In this document: in pieces, positions 12,304 to 14,216 of the stretch
Layout of the letters: the number at the start of each line of letters is the position of its first letter
Position numbering within the stretch: the first letter of the stretch is position 1
Assembly (NCBI GenBank): GCA_023398495.1
Contig: JAEWSG010000204.1
Span: 1 to 14,216, forward strand
Reading direction: 5' to 3'
Length of the DNA stretch: 14,216 bases
From: Bacillota bacterium
GTDB lineage: Bacteria > Bacillota > Clostridia > Acetivibrionales > Acetivibrionaceae
Made by a program: the position numbers and the translations under genes
The notes under the pieces: generated by a model
The model's database searches: none
What the model was told of the DNA's origin: nothing
Seen by the model: the letters and a program-made list of their open reading frames with translations, nothing else

Positions 12304-13926
12304 ATGAACATATTTATTGGAGGTGCATGGCCATATGCAAACGGGTCACTCCACATCGGGCACATTGCGGCTTTATTGCCAGGAGATATACTGGCAAGAT
12401 ATTACAGGCTGAAAGGTTATTCAGTGTGCTATGTTTCTGGAAGTGACTGCCATGGTACACCTATTCAAATTAGGGCAAATAAGGAAGGTGTTTCACCAAA
12501 AGAAATTTCTAACTATTATCACAATGAATTCATAAGTTGTTTTGATAAACTGGGCTTCACATTTGACTTATATAATCAAACAAATGATTCTTTTCATAGC
12601 AGGTTTGTTCAAGAGTTCTTTGCAAAACTATTTGATAGTGGATATATTTATAAGAAAACTGTAGAACAGGCCTTCTGCCAAAACTGTAATCAGTTTTTAC
12701 CCGACAGGTTTGTGGTTGGCAAATGTCCTAACTGTGGAAGTAATGCAAAAGGCGACCAATGTGATTCCTGTGGTTTCCTTTTAGACCCGTCCAACTTAAA
12801 TGGCAGAAGATGCGGAATTTGTGGCGATTCCCCTATATGTAAGCCTTCAGAACACTTTTTTCTGGCTTTGTCCAAACTTGAGCCGTTTATTAAGAAATAT
12901 ATTAACTGTTCAAATGGATGGAGAGCAAATGCTATTAGTTTATCCCAAAGATATATTGATGAAGGACTTCGTGACAGGGCTGTGACAAGAGATTTGGATT
13001 GGGGTATTCCTATACCTGTTGAGGGATTTGAAGCTAAGAAGATATATGTATGGGTGGAAGCGGTTTTAGGATATCTCTCTGCAAGTAAGAAATGGGCTTT
13101 CGCTAATAATTTAGACTGGGAATCCCTATGGGCTGATAACACTCTACATTACTATATACACGGCAAAGATAACATTCCTTTTCACACAATTATTCTTCCA
13201 GCATTGCTAAAAGCACATGGAAACCTCCATTTGCCTGATAAGATAATATCAAGTGAATATGTAACCCTTGAGGGTAGAAAGATATCCACAAGTCAAAATT
13301 GGGCGGTTTGGATACCATATCTTCTTGAAAGTTACAATCCAGATACTATCCGCTACTTTTTTATATCCAATGGACCTGAAAAGCGGGATGTTGACTTCTC
13401 ATGGAGAGAATTTATTAATAGTCATAATGGTGAATTGCTTGGTGCCTTTGGAAATTTTGTTAATAGAAGTCTGGTTTTTATAAATAAGTCTTTTGACAGC
13501 AAAGTACCAGAGGGTCAATGCAATCCTAATATCAGAAAATTATTAACTGAACTCTATTTAGGCGTTGGAAATCTGATTGAACAAGGTAATTTTAAGGATG
13601 CTTTAGAAAATATATTTTCGTTTATACGTTCAGCAAACAAATATTTTGATGAAGAACAACCATGGGTTACAGTAAAAGATAACATTATAAAATGTAAAGA
13701 AACACTTCACACATGTGTACAAATTATTGCTAACCTCTCAATATTACTGAATCCTTTCTTGCCAATTTCGTCAGATAAAATTAAGGATATGTTAAAAATT
13801 GAGACAAATGGCTGGAAGTATATTGAAGTACCATCAGATTCAAGAATAGGAAATGTAACGATTTTGTTTGAACGTATTGATAAAAAGAGAATAGACGAGG
13901 AACTTGAAAAACTTAGGAAATTATAG
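12304..13926 (+). CDS. metG: Methionyl-tRNA synthetase (short form, two-zinc-knuckle, KISTS type)
   Basis: This 540-aa class I synthetase charges tRNA(Met) with methionine. The start is the ATG at 12304, with AGGAGGTG at 12290-12297; a GTG at 12295 lies inside that site. The catalytic HIGH motif is at 17-20 (GSLHIGH). The KMSKS counterpart is GRKISTSQNW at 324-333, a KISTS variant. The connective insertion holds four Cys pairs (C125/C128, C141/C144, C153/C156, C170/C173), as in two-knuckle MetRS types. The anticodon-binding helical domain (about 365-520) follows, and the protein ends without the C-terminal EMAP-like tRNA-binding domain found in many longer bacterial forms. A variant signature of this kind is typical of the second, archaeal-like MetRS form (MetRS2) found in some Firmicutes, where it can tolerate inhibitors of the usual enzyme. 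Whether this organism has another metG is not visible. Expression is controlled by the T-box leader. Confidence 0.96.
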   Translation: MNIFIGGAWPYANGSLHIGHIAALLPGDILARYYRLKGYSVCYVSGSDCHGTPIQIRANKEGVSPKEISNYYHNEFISCFDKLGFTFDLYNQTNDSFHSRFVQEFFAKLFDSGYIYKKTVEQAFCQNCNQFLPDRFVVGKCPNCGSNAKGDQCDSCGFLLDPSNLNGRRCGICGDSPICKPSEHFFLALSKLEPFIKKYINCSNGWRANAISLSQRYIDEGLRDRAVTRDLDWGIPIPVEGFEAKKIYVWVEAVLGYLSASKKWAFANNLDWESLWADNTLHYYIHGKDNIPFHTIILPALLKAHGNLHLPDKIISSEYVTLEGRKISTSQNWAVWIPYLLESYNPDTIRYFFISNGPEKRDVDFSWREFINSHNGELLGAFGNFVNRSLVFINKSFDSKVPEGQCNPNIRKLLTELYLGVGNLIEQGNFKDALENIFSFIRSANKYFDEEQPWVTVKDNIIKCKETLHTCVQIIANLSILLNPFLPISSDKIKDMLKIETNGWKYIEVPSDSRIGNVTILFERIDKKRIDEELEKLRKL

Positions 13927-13934
13927 GTATTTAG

Positions 13935-14048
13935 ACTGCTCTTGCTGCATATCAGGTGGGAGCAGTTAATACTGGAACAATGTGTATTACAACCACTACA
14001 GAGCTTACTGATTTTCTTTTATTTAAACTCATATTGGAAAGGCTTTAA
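13935..14048 (+). other. Short open stretch after metG, possibly a gene fragment
   Basis: From just after an in-frame TAG, one frame stays open for 37 codons to TAA at 14046-14048. It reads TALAAYQVGAVNTG, then MCITTTTELTDFLLFKLI and LERL. The amino acid pattern is protein-like, but there is no ribosome-binding site before the internal ATG at 13980. A 7-bp stem (ACTGCTC at 13935-13941 with GAGCAGT at 13960-13966) overlaps its start. It could be the tail of a lost gene or chance. Confidence 0.3.
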
Positions 14049-14146
14049 GGATGATATAGGGAAAAAATCGTTAGCCGAAATATTTATAACACGGTAATTT
14101 CATGAAGCAATAATAATACAATTATGATAGCGAGATAACATTTTAG

Positions 14147-14196
14147 ACATAAACTGGAACAGCCTAAAATAAAGGATTTGTTCCAGTTTATGTTTT
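14147..14196 (+). terminator. Strong terminator after metG
   Basis: ACATAAACTGGAAC (14147-14160) and GTTCCAGTTTATGT (14180-14193) form a perfect 14-bp stem with a 19-nt loop, followed by TTT. It lies 220 nt after the metG stop and probably ends that transcript. Its strand symmetry (GTCTAAAAT before it on the opposite strand) may let it also act on a convergent minus-strand gene beyond the window. Apart from the short open stretch at 13935, the 290 nt after metG hold nothing else I can support. Confidence 0.75.
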
Positions 14197-14216
14197 GCAC
14201 ACTGATGTAAATAAAT

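Noticed and set aside
13935..13966. ACTGCTC/GAGCAGT stem as the metG terminator
   Set aside because: The stem is 7 bp with a long loop and no T-run follows; the 14-bp stem at 14147-14193 is the better candidate.
1..14216. CRISPR arrays and tRNA or rRNA genes
   Set aside because: No regularly spaced repeats of CRISPR type, no cloverleaf and no rRNA-like sequence were seen on either strand.

Overview
The window looks like an accessory stretch of a low-GC, Gram-positive, Clostridia-like (Firmicutes) chromosome. The base composition is strongly A+T-rich, Shine-Dalgarno sites are strong and purine-rich, GTG and TTG starts are common, and a complete methionine-type T-box leader precedes a methionyl-tRNA synthetase gene. 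No conjugation, phage or plasmid replication genes are visible. Almost everything is on the + strand; the one supported minus-strand gene (a four-helix-bundle protein) is at the left edge.

Layout. (a) 1-831: a bidirectional terminator, the minus-strand four-helix-bundle gene, and a long non-coding leader with two small hairpins. (b) 832-3820: three closely spaced genes (gaps of 15 and 16 nt). They encode a MazG-like / DUF429 / unknown-domain fusion protein, an inositol-monophosphatase-family protein lacking one conserved metal-ligand Asp, and a GNAT_acetyltran-type protein with an altered CoA loop. This is the best candidate for an undescribed functional unit. (c) 3888-7857: single-gene units, each with its own Shine-Dalgarno site. 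They are an unrecognised 262-aa protein, a DUF4279 protein, a small conserved protein, an ANT(6)-type aminoglycoside adenylyltransferase, an acidic immunity-like protein and a GrpB-family nucleotidyltransferase-fold protein. (d) 7858-9456: a gene graveyard with a gene lacking its 5' end, a higher-GC segment with IS21-like terminal repeats, decayed minus-strand reading, a short gene remnant and an orphan terminator. (e) 9457-11302: four small genes, one of which has an ideal ribosome-binding site in front of an ATA codon instead of ATG. They are followed (11356-11799) by a frameshifted membrane-protein remnant and a chimeric scrap ending in the tail of a second IMPase-like gene. (f) 11905-13926: promoter, T-box leader with an AUG specifier, and a short methionyl-tRNA synthetase with four Cys pairs and a KISTS signature. 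(g) 13927-14216: a short open stretch of unknown status and a strong terminator.

How the genes may work together. Apart from the 832-3820 cluster and the T-box/metG pair, the window reads as a collection of independently translated accessory genes (antibiotic modification, immunity-like small acidic proteins, small conserved proteins) with the scars of repeated gain and loss. The family assignments come from recognised motifs and memory of families. No database search was possible.
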